Shown piece by piece: positions 10,320 to 22,000 of a stretch of 64,000 nucleotides of DNA. The notes beneath the pieces were generated by a model. It worked only from the letters and a program-made list of their open reading frames with translations. It did not search any database and was not told the DNA's origin. Every line of letters begins with the position of its first letter. Within the stretch, counting starts at the first letter, position 1. Source of the stretch: Strigamia acuminata. Lineage: Eukaryota; Arthropoda; Chilopoda; Geophilomorpha; Linotaeniidae. A program made the position numbers and the translations under genes. The stretch is taken from positions 2,753,605 through 2,817,604 of the forward strand of contig OX442321.1 in the NCBI GenBank assembly GCA_949358305.1. Direction: 5' to 3'.

Positions 10320-10530
10320 AATTACACTCAAATTTGATTCAGAAAAAGCAAATAATAACAAAACTAAATCACTTAATTTCATGATAATGCCAACACTAAT
10401 GCAACTTGTAATTAGATACCAATTAAACCCTTCATCCTTATTGCCCTTACAATAAAACCAAAACATTTTTAGCAGTGTTTCTGTTTATTCAGTGCAAAGT
10501 TGCTGCTCTATTTTCCCCTGAACACAACTA
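10320..10530 (+). promoter_or_regulatory. duplicated 5' module of peptide genes (copy 2), probable promoter
   Basis: Matches 2380-2560. It contains CAATAAAACC and, about 45 bp on, TTATTCAGTGCAAAG (TCAGT resembles the arthropod initiator) shortly before the peptide start at 10549. In the copy at 2380 the corresponding word is TCATTCAATCC. The promoter role is inferred from position and conservation only. Confidence 0.4.
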
Positions 10531-10548
10531 TAATCACTCAATGGAAGG

Positions 10549-10764
10549 ATGAAGCAGCATATACTTGTTCTTGTTTTTTTAATGGTGTTTGTGATGAATC
10601 CAGTGCAGTCCAAGGATTGTTATTGGGACGGAACTGCACCTTTTTGCAGAGGAAACTGCAGATATGGTTATCAATTTTGCTACAGTGATAAGAGAGGTGG
10701 TGGCAACATATGCATTACAGGACTCAAGCGGTATTGCTGTAGGTTCATTTCTGGTTGCAGATGA
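10549..10764 (+). CDS. small secreted eight-cysteine peptide (71 aa)
   Basis: A complete 71-aa precursor: a signal peptide MKQHILVLVFLMVFVMNPVQ with cleavage near QSK, then DCYWDGTAPFC, CRYGYQFC, CITGLKRYCC and a C-terminal SGCR. Eight cysteines have the family spacing C-x8-C-x3-C-x6-C-x10-C-x7-CC-x5-C. Unlike its relatives, the sequence just before the ATG (CAATGGAAGG) lacks a pyrimidine tract with AG acceptor, so this copy may have lost the leader intron and be read from a nearby upstream start. It lies 247 bp after the start-less copy in the same orientation. Function unknown; the mature part is basic. Confidence 0.85.
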   Translation: MKQHILVLVFLMVFVMNPVQSKDCYWDGTAPFCRGNCRYGYQFCYSDKRGGGNICITGLKRYCCRFISGCR

Positions 10765-11051
10765 AGTCTATGAAATTGTATTTGTTGATTAAAGTGTTAC
10801 CAGATGGCTAGTATTTGCCTCTTTCTTCCAATTTTGGTTCCGAAATATTCAAGTATATAGTTAAATACATCATTAGCCAAATAAATGTTTGTTCCACGAC
10901 TTGTTAGAACAATGAAAAACATCTCAAGTGTCCATCGAATTAACAATCTGGCCAATTTCACTGACCCTTAGTGAGTAAACAAAGGATATTTATGGAAAAT
11001 AAAATTTGTTTTATGTGCATATAATACTGTATATGTCCACAGTACGTCCAC
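10765..11051. other. 3' flank of peptide gene, nothing else recognised
   Basis: This follows the stop of the peptide at 10549. TTGTTGATTAAAGTG and TCTTCCAAT words are shared with the 3' flank of the 13717 copy (13960-14020), marking common descent of the 3' ends. Confidence 0.4.
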
Positions 11052-11384
11052 TAGGCTTATGCGGTAATTTTTTTGCACGAGTGCGGTAAGGTATTCACCA
11101 AATACCGCAATGAATGCGATATACCGCAATACCCCAAGTACCGCAATACCGCATCAATACCGCAAATAACGCAAATGAAACAAAACGATGAAAATCAAAG
11201 TTGAAACTAAAGAAAACAACAAAAATCAAACTTAAAATCGACCAAAACCAACACATTTGTGATGACTGACGACACAATGTTGATGTGATATTCGGTATTG
11301 GTGCAATATTCGGTATTTATGCGGTATGGTGCGGTATTTTGGTGAATACCGCGGTATGGTATACTGCGACCGCATGCAAGGCTA
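11052..11384. mobile_element. small hAT-like MITE (TAGGCTTATGCGGTA ends)
   Basis: The ends TAGGCTTATGCGGTA (11052) and the inverse ending CATGCAAGGCTA (11384) are imperfect inverted repeats. Flanks ACGTCCAC and AAGTCTAC agree at 6 of 8 positions, compatible with an old 8-bp duplication. The interior is repetitive: AATACCGC or its complement recurs many times near both ends. Non-coding. Confidence 0.55.
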
Positions 11385-12786
11385 AAGTCTACGATACATA
11401 CGTGAGACATACACCACACGTACGTGGCAAAAAGTATTCGATCAGCCCCCACACGTGCTGATTCGAACTCAAAATGATTTTTTTTGCAGTTGAAAAGATC
11501 ATTTACAAGCCAAAAATTTTATTCACTGAATTGACCAAGCCAAATTCTACAATCCTGCAGCAATTCGAAGAAAATAAATCCAAATACAAAAAGTTAAGGA
11601 TATTTTGTGCACCCTCCTGGAAAAAAAGTATTCGATAACTACCAAGTGTTAAAGTCAAATTTCATACTGCTGCTACAATTATTATTGCACAATGAATTCC
11701 ATTCTATCAGTTTATGATCCATTACAATCAGTTGTTAAGATACTATAAGACACTAACTAGGCATCAGGCAATAACAAAACTCCTACCTAATTTCTACCAT
11801 ACTGTTTAAAGTTTGCATGTAAAAAAAAACCTCCGCGATTCAACAGACTACTGAATTTTGGATTTTGAAATTCTAATGTGAGCAGACAGTTATATTTTAA
11901 TCCAATATTGAAAATTCTTTAATTCAGCGCTTCTCAAACTACGTAATGGTGCAGACCGGTATTTTTTTGTCCCAATGTGTTAAGAACCGTTATCATCACA
12001 TTCATCAGGATCAGATTATCCATTGAGAAAAGTGGGCAATTCTCCCATATTTTATTATTTATTCTACTTTTCACAGGTTTGTTGCAATAGCAGGCCTTTG
12101 ACACTATACTCAACACCCTTGTCCGACTAAAAAGGGTGGCCTTCTCCCATTGGCCGAGCCATATCACTGGTATAGTGATCCAAAAATATAGACCCAAACA
12201 CCAGAAATGCATTACAATGTGCAAACATTGTAATCGATTGCCTAGGTAACAGCCAAAATTTCAAAATTGTTTGCTTTCCAGACAAAGCAACCAATAAACA
12301 GAACAAACATGAGTTTTACATTTATATGTGCATACAACTTTATTTCCTAAATGGAAATAACATTTTATAATAAAGTACTTATAGAATTAAAATTATATCA
12401 GTTTAAACAGTCATATTAATCTAAAAAATAAATAAAAATAAAAACTACTTCTCCTAGTGGTAGTAATACAGACTGGAGTTAGGAGTAATGCGACTCGGCC
12501 AAGGGGAGAAGGCCACCCTTTTGAGTCAAACAAGAGTATATTAATCCTATGATGATAACGGATAGCTACCGTATTACCCCGCTTTAAGCGGCATGCCGTT
12601 GGACATGGGTTTACCAGGTTTTTGTAATTTCAGTCAAACAGTTTATACCGGCATGCCGTTATGAAGTAAAAAAAGCTTTTTTTTTGCTATTTTATTTAAG
12701 AGAGCCCGGATGAATAATTACGTTGAAATTTGGGCCTGAAATTTGACTTTTCTTGATTATTCTGAAGATTATTCCTACGATTTTGA
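11385..12786. repeat. duplicated cluster flank (copy B) and intergenic sequence
   Basis: The part 11690-11990 is the second copy of 6925-7200. The rest has no recognisable gene. Near 12590-12660 GGCATGCCGTT occurs twice. An AAAAGGGTGGCCTTCTCCC word (12130) recurs inverted at about 12510. Confidence 0.45.
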
Positions 12787-12790
12787 TTAA

Positions 12791-13411
12791 CACTAGAACG
12801 GCCAGACCGGTCATTTTGACCGGAACAGCTGTTTAAACAGCTGCAGCAATAAACCCAATGGGTTTACGGTGCTGCTAATTTGTGACTTTAGCTGATTTAT
12901 GATGCTTTATGTCATAAATCATCCAAAGTTGAATTTTTCTTAAGAAATAATAAAAAAAAAGTGAATTGACCTAGAACGGCCGAAACCGGTTAAAATGACC
13001 GGTTGAAATCACCTGAACAATACGTGCACCAAACTGCACTAAACGTGCACCAAACGTGCACAATATGTGCATACAACGTTTTGGCATCAAACTGATTCAG
13101 TAACACGCGAAACTTGCGAAGAAAATACCAAAACAAAAATTGATGGCTTTTATAAAATCTGATAAAATTAAAAACGGAAATTTAATTTTATCAGGTTTTA
13201 TAATAACCATCAATTTTTGTTTTGGTATTTTCTTCGCATATTTTGCGTGTTATTGAATCAATTTGATGCCAAAACGTTGTTTACACGTATTGTGCACGTA
13301 TTGTAAAAGTATTTTGCACATTTGGTGCACGTACTGTTCACGTTATTGCAACCGGTCATTTTAACCGGTTTCGGCCGTTCTAGGTAGGCCGAAATTCCGG
13401 CCGTTCTAGTG
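12791..13411. mobile_element. piggyBac-type MITE with TTAA duplication
   Basis: Ends CACTAGAACGGCC (12791) and GGCCGTTCTAGTG (to 13411) are perfect inverted repeats flanked on both sides by TTAA (12787-12790, 13412-13415), the hallmark of piggyBac insertions. An inner pair CCTAGAACGGCCGAAACCGG (12970) and its inverse (to 13384) indicates a nested or duplicated second element. ACCGGTCATTTTGACCGG-type palindromes recur. Non-coding. Confidence 0.75.
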
Positions 13412-13716
13412 TTAATTTATAGAAATTTAAGCCAATTTTCCATATTTTGGACACCTAAATGGATTTCTATGCGATGGTTTTGACTGAATTCTCACTGAAA
13501 AAAGTGGGGAAACACAGTATGAGCCCCTTAGTTGGATCCCTAAATATTTTGTAGGAAATCACACTTAAAGGAAATATTTTTCCGTGTTAAAACGGAATTA
13601 ATTTATTTTTCTAGAATTAGTACCAAGCACCGGTCCGTGCACCATCACTTTTAAGAAGCGCTTCTTCAATTAATTTCAAGGATACAAATTTTAAATACAC
13701 GTTTTTTGTTCGCAGG

Positions 13717-13953
13717 ATGAAGCAGTACATATTTCTTTTTGTTTTTCTTATGATTTTTGTGATGAATGAAATGCGTGTAATAAAGACCTCGCAATGTTAT
13801 TGGGATGGAACTTCGCCTTTTTGCCACGGTGGACCATGTGCGCGAGGTTATCGCGATTGTAAAAGAACTGATAAGAAAGGTACGGGCAAGACATGCCTTA
13901 CTGGATTCAAGCGTTTTTGCTGTATCAATCCGCGTAATTGCTTTACAAAGTAA
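13717..13953 (+). CDS. small secreted eight-cysteine peptide, longer variant (78 aa)
   Basis: A complete 78-aa precursor. The signal peptide begins MKQYIFLFVFLMIFVMNEMR and is followed by a short spacer (VIKTSQ) absent from the other copies. The mature domain runs CYWDGTSPFC, GGPCARGYRDC, KTCLTGFKRFCC and ends NCFTK. The second loop is C-x4-C instead of C-x3-C, and the next long loop is one residue longer. The ATG follows a strong acceptor (GTTTTTTGTTCGCAG, ending at 13715), so a non-coding leader exon lies upstream. The mature peptide is strongly basic. It is the most diverged member and the last in the cluster. Confidence 0.85.
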   Translation: MKQYIFLFVFLMIFVMNEMRVIKTSQCYWDGTSPFCHGGPCARGYRDCKRTDKKGTGKTCLTGFKRFCCINPRNCFTK

Positions 13954-15298
13954 CTATGTATTTGTTGACTAAAAACGTACCTTTACGGCTGCAATTTGCT
14001 TCTATCTTCCAATAGCCCATCACATTGACAATCTGACCCATTTCGCTCAAGTTTGTTGATAACAGTTTGTATTTGGTTAGTACTGTACTATGAACCGGAT
14101 TACTAAATTTCGTTTTTTTTTTAAATCGCCTTCACAAAACAATCATTTCTTCACACAAAAATATTAATAATGTGTGAAAGTAATTTATTAAACGCCCAGT
14201 AAAGCGTTAATTGAAAATTTTGACTCATAAAAATAAAAATTAAAAACCTGGTATAAATTCGCAGCTAAATTTCCGCCTGGCTTTGAAGGACTTGGTTTTC
14301 TCTTCAGCTGCAACATGTCATTTTCAATATTTTCACGCATCGTGGAGTCTGGAATCACGGTTTCTTAAAAAATAATGATTTGCATGTAATGGATAAGTGT
14401 GAAATCTTATAAAAGAACTGTAAAACTTACGATGATCAATCGTCCCAGTTGATTATCGCCGCTTAAAAATGGCGGCTGTAAGCACCGCAGTAAATGCATT
14501 CACTCGTGCATTCAAAAACTTAAATTCGGATTTATATTTGCCGTAACTTTAATTTGAAAAAAAAAATTATCATCAGATTAATTTAAATTTATAATTTTTT
14601 TGATTTTATTATCGTCATTGGACCACTTTTCCTCTGCGGTGCTCACCTGTCAAAATGTCGACGGAACTGAAATTTTCGCTGATGCACAAAATAACCAGAC
14701 TTTTCATCACTTTATTTATATTTTTTAATATTTTCAATTCCCAACTAAAAAATCTCAAAATTTGCAATAAAATTCATCCTTGCACTTAAATATTAATATT
14801 GCTTTACAAAATATTGTTTTGCATGTACTAAAATCACAATAAACATCATAATAAAATAGTACCCAAAATTTCTAGAGAAATCAGCACTTGATAATTCAAA
14901 ACATTCACAACAAAAGTTCAATAAATACAAACGGTATACAACTTATTGCTACAAAATATATTCGCAAATTCCTCCCCACGCCAAACGAAAATTATTTACT
15001 CAAATGGAATAGAATCGGGAAATAAAATGGCACGGATCTCGTAAAACATTCTGCAAATTCATTCGGTTCCCCTGAGCTGAGCGCAAGCATTTGAAATTGC
15101 CATTATATTCTTTTTTACAAGCGATTGTCAATAAAATTTCCATCTTTCTTTCTCGGCCAAAACTGGCCAACGTAAACATTTTTAAAACTTCATCTAAAAA
15201 GATTATACATCTCACTATTTGTAATTTTTATTTTTTGTGCATTTGAAAAACATTTTGGTAGAATATTGCCTAGTAATAGGAAAGCCGTAGAGTAAAAT
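13954..15298. other. intergenic between the peptide cluster and the scaffold gene
   Basis: No convincing gene. On the minus strand 14258-14365 has an exon-like look (acceptor TTTTTTAAG, 36 open codons with TMRENIENDMLQLKRKPS, donor CAGGTTTTTA), but it does not join in phase to any neighbour, so I leave it as unproven. 14715-14790 is the duplicate of 1690-1770. Confidence 0.35.
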
Positions 15299-15819
15299 CT
15301 ACCCAAGTAGCACGTATTGGTCTTCAAACACGTCTTTTTATGCTCTTTCAGTCTTTCAAACGAATAAAGACGTCTTAAAGACACAAAATAGACACATTTT
15401 ATTATTATTATTATCATTATCATAGACAAAATGAACACGTTTTAAAGATGGATGATAGACGTTCAAATTGTATTAATTCTTTCAAATTTGGACGAAATTT
15501 TGACTACATTTATTTCTGTTCGATTTGGACGGCATTTTAAATATATTTTAAACATTTTAATTACAATTTTGATATTTCTAAGCGCCATTTTGTATTGTGT
15601 CAAAAAAAAAACTCCACAGACGTTTGAACAAAAAATTTTATACATCAAAATGACACGCAAATAATTTTTATTTATTTAATTTATTTTAAAAATAAGTAAA
15701 ACATGCTCTCATTCTCGTTAACGGTTGACAATAGTAGCGCCATTTTACCGTCTACGAGTCTCCATCTTTAAAATGTTAATCAGATCCATCTTCGTTTGGT
15801 CTGCGTGCTACTCGGGTAG
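15299..15819. mobile_element. MITE at the 3' end of the scaffold gene
   Basis: Terminal inverted repeats CTACCCAAGTAGCACG (15299) and CGTGCTACTCGGGTAG (to 15819) match at 15 of 16 positions. It lies 55 bp downstream of the stop codon of the minus-strand scaffold gene. On the minus strand it supplies AATAAATAAA (15667-15676), the first poly(A)-signal-like word after the stop. No target duplication was found. Confidence 0.6.
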
Positions 15820-15874
15820 TGTTGTGCTAATTAGTAGAAATTGGAGCATAGGACTTTGAGAAAATGTACAATTT

Positions 15875-16082
15875 TCACGAATCGTTGGCGCGATTCTCGT
15901 TTTCGTTTCCATCGGATGTCATGGCGTTCCAATGTAAGCAATCGGCGGACGATAAGTTGTTGTTCTTGGCATTGAGCAGCGACACTTCATTGCTTAGTAA
16001 GTTCTCTTGCTCCGACCAACTTCTGCCTAACGAACTTGTATCACGATTCTTAATATCGTCACCTCGTAACGTTTCAATCTCC
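15875..16082 (-). CDS. exon 30: terminal exon with stop, no PTP domain
   Basis: It follows the acceptor TATAATTTTAG (AG at 16083-16084) in exactly the phase left by exon 29. It encodes 68 residues (EIETLRGDDIKNRDTSSLGR, SWSEQENLLSNEVSLLNAKN and so on to ENENRANDS) and TGA at 15875-15877. The tail is polar, with no catalytic phosphatase motif (no HCxxGxxR). The phase fit and the open 207 nt up to the stop support it as a real last exon. A PTP-containing alternative 3' end outside this exon cannot be excluded. Confidence 0.7.
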
Positions 16083-19000
16083 CTAAAATTATACAAAAAA
16101 AAAAAAATTAAATCATCAATAAACACAAAACAGTTTAACACAGGACCATACGGGGCTTTCTTTCGATTTTAACCGTTTTTACCCATTTTTACACATTTTT
16201 ACAATATTTTACCCATTTTAAAATAATTTTACCGATTTTAAAATAATTTTACCCATTTTAAAATAATTTTACCCATTTTAAAATAATTTTACCCATTTTA
16301 AAATAATTTTACCCATTTTAAAATAATTTTACCAATTTTAAAATAATATTACCCATTTTAAAATAATTTTACCCATTTTAAAATAATTTTACCCATTTTA
16401 AAATAATTTTACCCATTTTAAAATAATTTTACCCATTTTAAAATAATTTTACCAATTTTAAAATAATATTACCCATTTTAAAATAATTTTACCCACTTTA
16501 AAATAATTTTACCCATTTTAAAATAATTTTACCCATTTTAAAATAATTTTACCAAATTTTACCCTTGTTTTACACGATTTTACCCGATTTTACCCTTGTT
16601 TTACACGATTTTGCCCAATTTTACACGATTTTACCCACTTTTACACGATTTTACCCAATTTTACACGATTTTAGCCATTTACCCCAAAATCACAATTTAT
16701 TTTCTCTCTCCTTTTCTTATTATTCTCCATCTCTTAACTATTTGCCATCCAATTCCCTTTATCTGTCCAAGCCTCATTTCTAGTGGTCTTCCAGCACTCA
16801 TATAATTCAGTTTAGTGGCCTAACAGTACAGCTGCGTCCCTCCCTTGACTGATTCAGACAGAAAATGTGCACCCAGTTGATTAAAGATAAAGATAAATGC
16901 CCCCCCTCCCCCCCCCCCTAGCCCCCAAACCTTTTCTCTGCTCATTTTACCTTTCTAACACGAGAGAAACTCTTCCATTCTGATTCCTTAGTAGATCGAT
17001 CACTTCATCAACTGACATTCCTTTCACATCCGTCTCATTTATCTGTCCAAATATAAACAAACAAGAGTCAAAAAATAGCTCAAAACTCATCAATTGCAAC
17101 CGACCTGTAACAACTTGTCTCCAACTTGTACCCTGCCATCGGCATCCGCTAAGCTGCCAGGATAAACAACCTTAACATAGATACCCGGTGCATCATTGGT
17201 TTCCATGGACACCAAACTCAGCCCCAAGCGGCTGTTGCCCTCTCTATGCAAATCCACTGTGATGATGGAAGACGTTCTCTGCAAGAAAAAAAAAAAAAAC
17301 ACCGTTCCAATGTTGCTCGTGCTGTTTTTATTATCCGAAGAAGCGGAAAACAGAACATCAAAAACGAGTAAAAAATGATAACAACACGGCAAATAACAAA
17401 TAACTTTGCTAGAATATGAGATTTGCATTGATTTTCACGTTAGATTCAATGAAAGATGTTTAGAAATTCAGATATGGGCATTCAAATATAGTTTTTAGTG
17501 TTTCTATAAACAAATTGGACGACAAAAGCAGTCAAATATATATATATATTTATAAATCGTGTTTTATAAATGCATTTATATTTGACAAATAAAAATATTT
17601 TACAAAATGTATTATGTATTATGTATTTTGTATTATGTATTTTGTATTATGCACAAATGTATTAGAAAATGCGTTCTTGCGAAACCCAACGCTGAAATGC
17701 ATATTCAAAAAGTCGTGTTTTAAATGTTTTTGATGTTTCTGCATTTGTCTTTTATGCTGGGCGCACACATACCGCGATTTCGCATCGCGTCGTGATTTCG
17801 CAAGCGAAATCGCCCTGTGAATCGCGGGCAATGCTACACACATGTAGCTATTCCAGCTTTGCGATTTCAAGGTTATGATGTCATTCCTGATCCGAAAAAT
17901 GGCTCCTACTGAATTGGTTGAAAATGTTGATAAAATTACGTCATTTCACACAGCTCACGGATTAACTGCGACATGAATTGCGGGCGAAATAATACTTGTC
18001 CCAAGTACTATTTTCAAAAGTACATTTCCAACCGACGCGAAGGAAATGATATCATCTGCGCATGCGCAACGGCAACGCAATTGTGCAGCGATGCAAAATC
18101 ACGGTATGTGTGCGCCCAGCATTAACATCACAAAACAAAAACACCAACACCTTAACACAACTTTTTGAATGCAGCTATACTCTGTTTCATAAAACTTGTG
18201 ACAAACTCCCAATGCATCATGGAGACAAATGAACAATAACGAGTAAGTGGCTATTTTTAGAACCAAACTTAACCGGTTATTCTGGTCCAGTTACAGTTAC
18301 GAACAGAGTTGCAATCTCAGTTGCTGATCAAGTTTCCAATTCTGTTCCAGACACTTCAAATGTGTCCATAATTAAATTCATTGTATATTTCATATTCACT
18401 TGATTATTAAACACTTAAGTTAGGTTCACACTAGTGTTCACACTAGACGCAACGCAAGAAATCTGACGCAACGCAAGCTGCTTGCGACCAAAAATTCTTG
18501 ACGTTGACGCCAATTCCTGCTTCAACTCCAAGTTGAAGTAAGCGTTAGGAAAGGTCTTGCCACCAATCAATCACGATAGACTCCAACTCTCGTCGATTCA
18601 CGTCTGGCTGCCGAGACTTTGCCACATGCAAACAGGCCGCCATTTTCGGATTCTGGAACTAGTTATAGAACTAGATCCAATTCCAGATTTCATTAAAACC
18701 ATCTGATTGGCCAGACGCAACATCAATTGTTTCAGCTCTGTTCACACGTGCCCTACAGTGTGAACAGTCTCTGCGTTGCATTTGACTAATTTTTCCTTGC
18801 GTTTCATTGCATCGCCCCTAGTGTGAACACAACTGTGAACCTAACTTAAGTGTTTAATAATGCATTCTACAGATATTTTAGTGAGTATTTAAGTTATTTT
18901 GAAATTAAGCTCTTCCTTATTAGTCGAGAAGGATCACATGACCAAGCTATATGTATTTTCGAGCGTAAAAACAGTACTGGGTGTATAATGGAACATCTGT

Positions 19001-22000
19001 TATACACACAACAGTTAAGTGAACGACCGGTTATCCGAACAGCAATGATAAATTTTTATAGACTCTTTATTTTCATATACAGTACCGTAAACCTGATGTC
19101 CGATTATGCGAACACATCAGTTTTATGAACAACTACAACCCATGACCAAAAGTATTAGACCACACCAGCAAATAAACACAAAATTAGTCCGGACAATCGA
19201 TACTCTACCGTACATAATCTCACTACACATCCACAATTAGAAATGTTTCCACCTTCTACTTTAGCCGTTTATAGAAACACCCAAAACCACACAAACAGAA
19301 ACTTTTTGCCCAAATTGGGACTTCCTGCACACATCTATAAATCTGACTCCCAAATTAAATTGGAGTTACAAGCTAGCAATGGTATAATCAAGTCCACATC
19401 CATTTGCTGAGCCAGCTCTGCTTCTACGAAAAGTGCACCTTTGTCTCAAATGCTCCCTAAAGCAAAACATTTCCACACCATAAAGTCCAAATTAATTCAA
19501 CATAACTAAAAACATTAAAGCTGACCGCTCAATTGGACCCACACATATTCCCAAACAAAATTATTTCCCAAGCAATGCCTAAATTTGACACAAAAACAAA
19601 AACAAACATTCTCTAACCAAATTCTCAATAAGTGCATTCAATCTTCAACCGACAAATTGACTTATCCATCTAAAATGAGAAGTCAACTTGAAAGAATTCA
19701 AATAAGACGATTAAGATTAAGCGAAACTGAAATCACTTCTTTGACTTATAAAAGCAACTCATCTCTTCTGCATAATGTATAATGCACAGTAAATATAAAT
19801 CAAAGTATACATATTTACAGACATGCGATAAACAATTTACCGTATTTTATCGATTAAGATCCGAGGCTCTTATTCAAAACTCCAATTTTTGTCAGCAATT
19901 ACAATTTCGGTTTTTCGTTTCTTACATTTGTTTAATGTAACAAACCAAGTCTGTACATCACGAACGAAGCGCACGTTCATCGTTTGTGAGATTAAATACG
20001 AAAACAATACCGTACTTTAGCAAAAATACGGTATTCCTGGTAGACTATAGAGAGTTTGCGGTTTGCATTTTTCCCTTACAGTTAAAGACTACAGTATAAA
20101 AATAGTGTAAGGAAAAAATGATAAATTAAGTTTTTGCGTGTTGCACTTTTCCCTTATCACTACACTATTTCAGCCAACTACTGACAGTTAGTAATTTTGA
20201 GCCTAAAAATTCAATTTGGGGACGTAAATGTGCAAATTTCTGCATAAAATTCCATTATTATGCCTATAAAGTATGGTTTTGTGCCTAAAATTCAATTTTG
20301 GGCTTCACTTATCATTCAATCTACATTCCTATGACTGATGTGTTTGATCGGGACAACAAAATAATCGCCATTTGCAATGGACGGAGCTAACAATATAGTG
20401 TTCTCAATTGTGATTGGCTGCGCTATATTTTAATTTAGTGTTGAAAATGATACACTAAAGATTTTTCCCTTACGATATGGCACTAAAAATACTATAACGT
20501 GGCACAAAATAAGGGAAAAATGCCTCCCGCAATCTCTCTTATGACCGATATCGATATTTTGCAGTATCGTCGATACCGATAACCGGCAACCAAATATCTG
20601 CCGATACCGATACCTGCGCCGATATTAAAATAAAAATGTCCGTCTTTTGAACATTGAATGCGCTTAACGCCCAACCACGCATGTGCCAACAAACTACGCA
20701 ATTAAACCGGCGCCAAAATCCCACCAACCAAAATATTGATCTCACCTCCACACGCCTGCTCCCATCTTCGCTCTCCTCACTGATATCTCCAATATCCTCT
20801 TGCGACGCCAGCTTCGCTCCCCTCCACTTCAACAACGCCGAATGCCCTCCCACCTGCACGGGCGAGTCCTCGGACGACGTCACAGTGGTCAACCCATCGT
20901 CCGTCGCCAAAAAACTGTCCCCACTGTCGAAATACCGAATATAACTCGACTCCTCCGACTCCTCCTCGTCCCCCATCAAATCCTCCTCCTTCATCGGCTC
21001 CCGCCGATGCGGCGCCCGTCCGAACTTCTGCTTCCTCGGCGACAGATTCTCCGCGTTCAAATCCAGATAGCTCGGCCGTTGGGGCTTCCCGGGCGACTCG
21101 GGGCTCCCCGCCACGTCGCTCGCGGCCCCCTGGCCCGGTATGAGCACGGGACTCGAGAACGAGCGGTCCGAACTGGACGTGCCCTTGTCGATGCCGCTCG
21201 TGCTGCTTTCGGACGTGGACCGCGACGACGACACGTTCGAGCCGACCCGCAAGTGCGTGTCCCGCGCCGCCTCGGCGTCCGCGTGCGTCTTGGGGCTGCT
21301 GTCAGCATCCGCGCAGCCTCCGTCCGCGAGCTGCTTCCTGCGTATCCGCGGCGACGCGAGCGGACTGGCGCCGTTCAGGGTCTTCCGACATCCCTTCGGT
21401 CTGGATTTGTCGTTCAGCATGTCCAGGGCTTCTTTCCTGCGAACACCACAAACGGATCGTATCCAATTACTCAGTCCGAGAAGCATTTTCGCTGCTGGGG
21501 ACCCGCGAACTCGCCTAGCCGGCGTCAACGCAGTCGCAGTCGGATCTGGGCTCGATCCATACGCCGCGTGCTGCGCGCTACCTCGCGCCAAATGTGGGAT
21601 AGGTCGCGCCACGAGGCGGGCGGTGGGTGCGTTCAATGTCGGGGGGGGTGGTGAGGTGCGGTTGGGGGGTCAATAAAGGTGTGTGGTAATGGGAAGGGGG
21701 TTTAATTGGGGTTTAATTGGGGTTTGATTGGGGGGGGTTTTTGATGTGGGTTTGGCGATGGTTGGGTTTGATTGATGGGTGAGGGGCGTGAGGGGGTTAT
21801 TGATTTTTGGGGGTCTTGAGGGAGTGTGGGTAGGGGTTTTTTTGGTTGGGGGTTTTTTTTTTTTTTTGTTGGGTGTTGGGTGGATTTTTGTTGGGGGTTT
21901 TGAGTTGGTTGGAAGGTGGACTCGTTTGACGTTATTTGATAAAGAGGAGAAAGAAGGAATGAGTGGTTTGGTTTGCAGCAAGGCAGTCGTTTCGCAGGCG

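Noticed and set aside
14258-14365. Possible further minus-strand exon of the scaffold gene
   Set aside because: With the phase left by exon 29 it hits a stop almost at once, and exon 30 fits better; no domain in its 36 codons.
13954-15870. Search for a tyrosine phosphatase domain downstream of PDZ5
   Set aside because: No frame with HCxxGxxR, WPD or other PTP motifs was seen on the minus strand between the terminal exon and the peptide cluster.
16206-16555. CRISPR-like appearance of regular 20-bp repeats
   Set aside because: Units are contiguous with no unique spacers, and the context is an intron of an animal gene.
20800-21676. Arg/Leu-rich + strand frames opposite exon 27, and similar frames opposite exon 21 (27275-28126)
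   Set aside because: Antisense shadows of GC-rich coding exons; the minus-strand frames fit splice phases and domain order.
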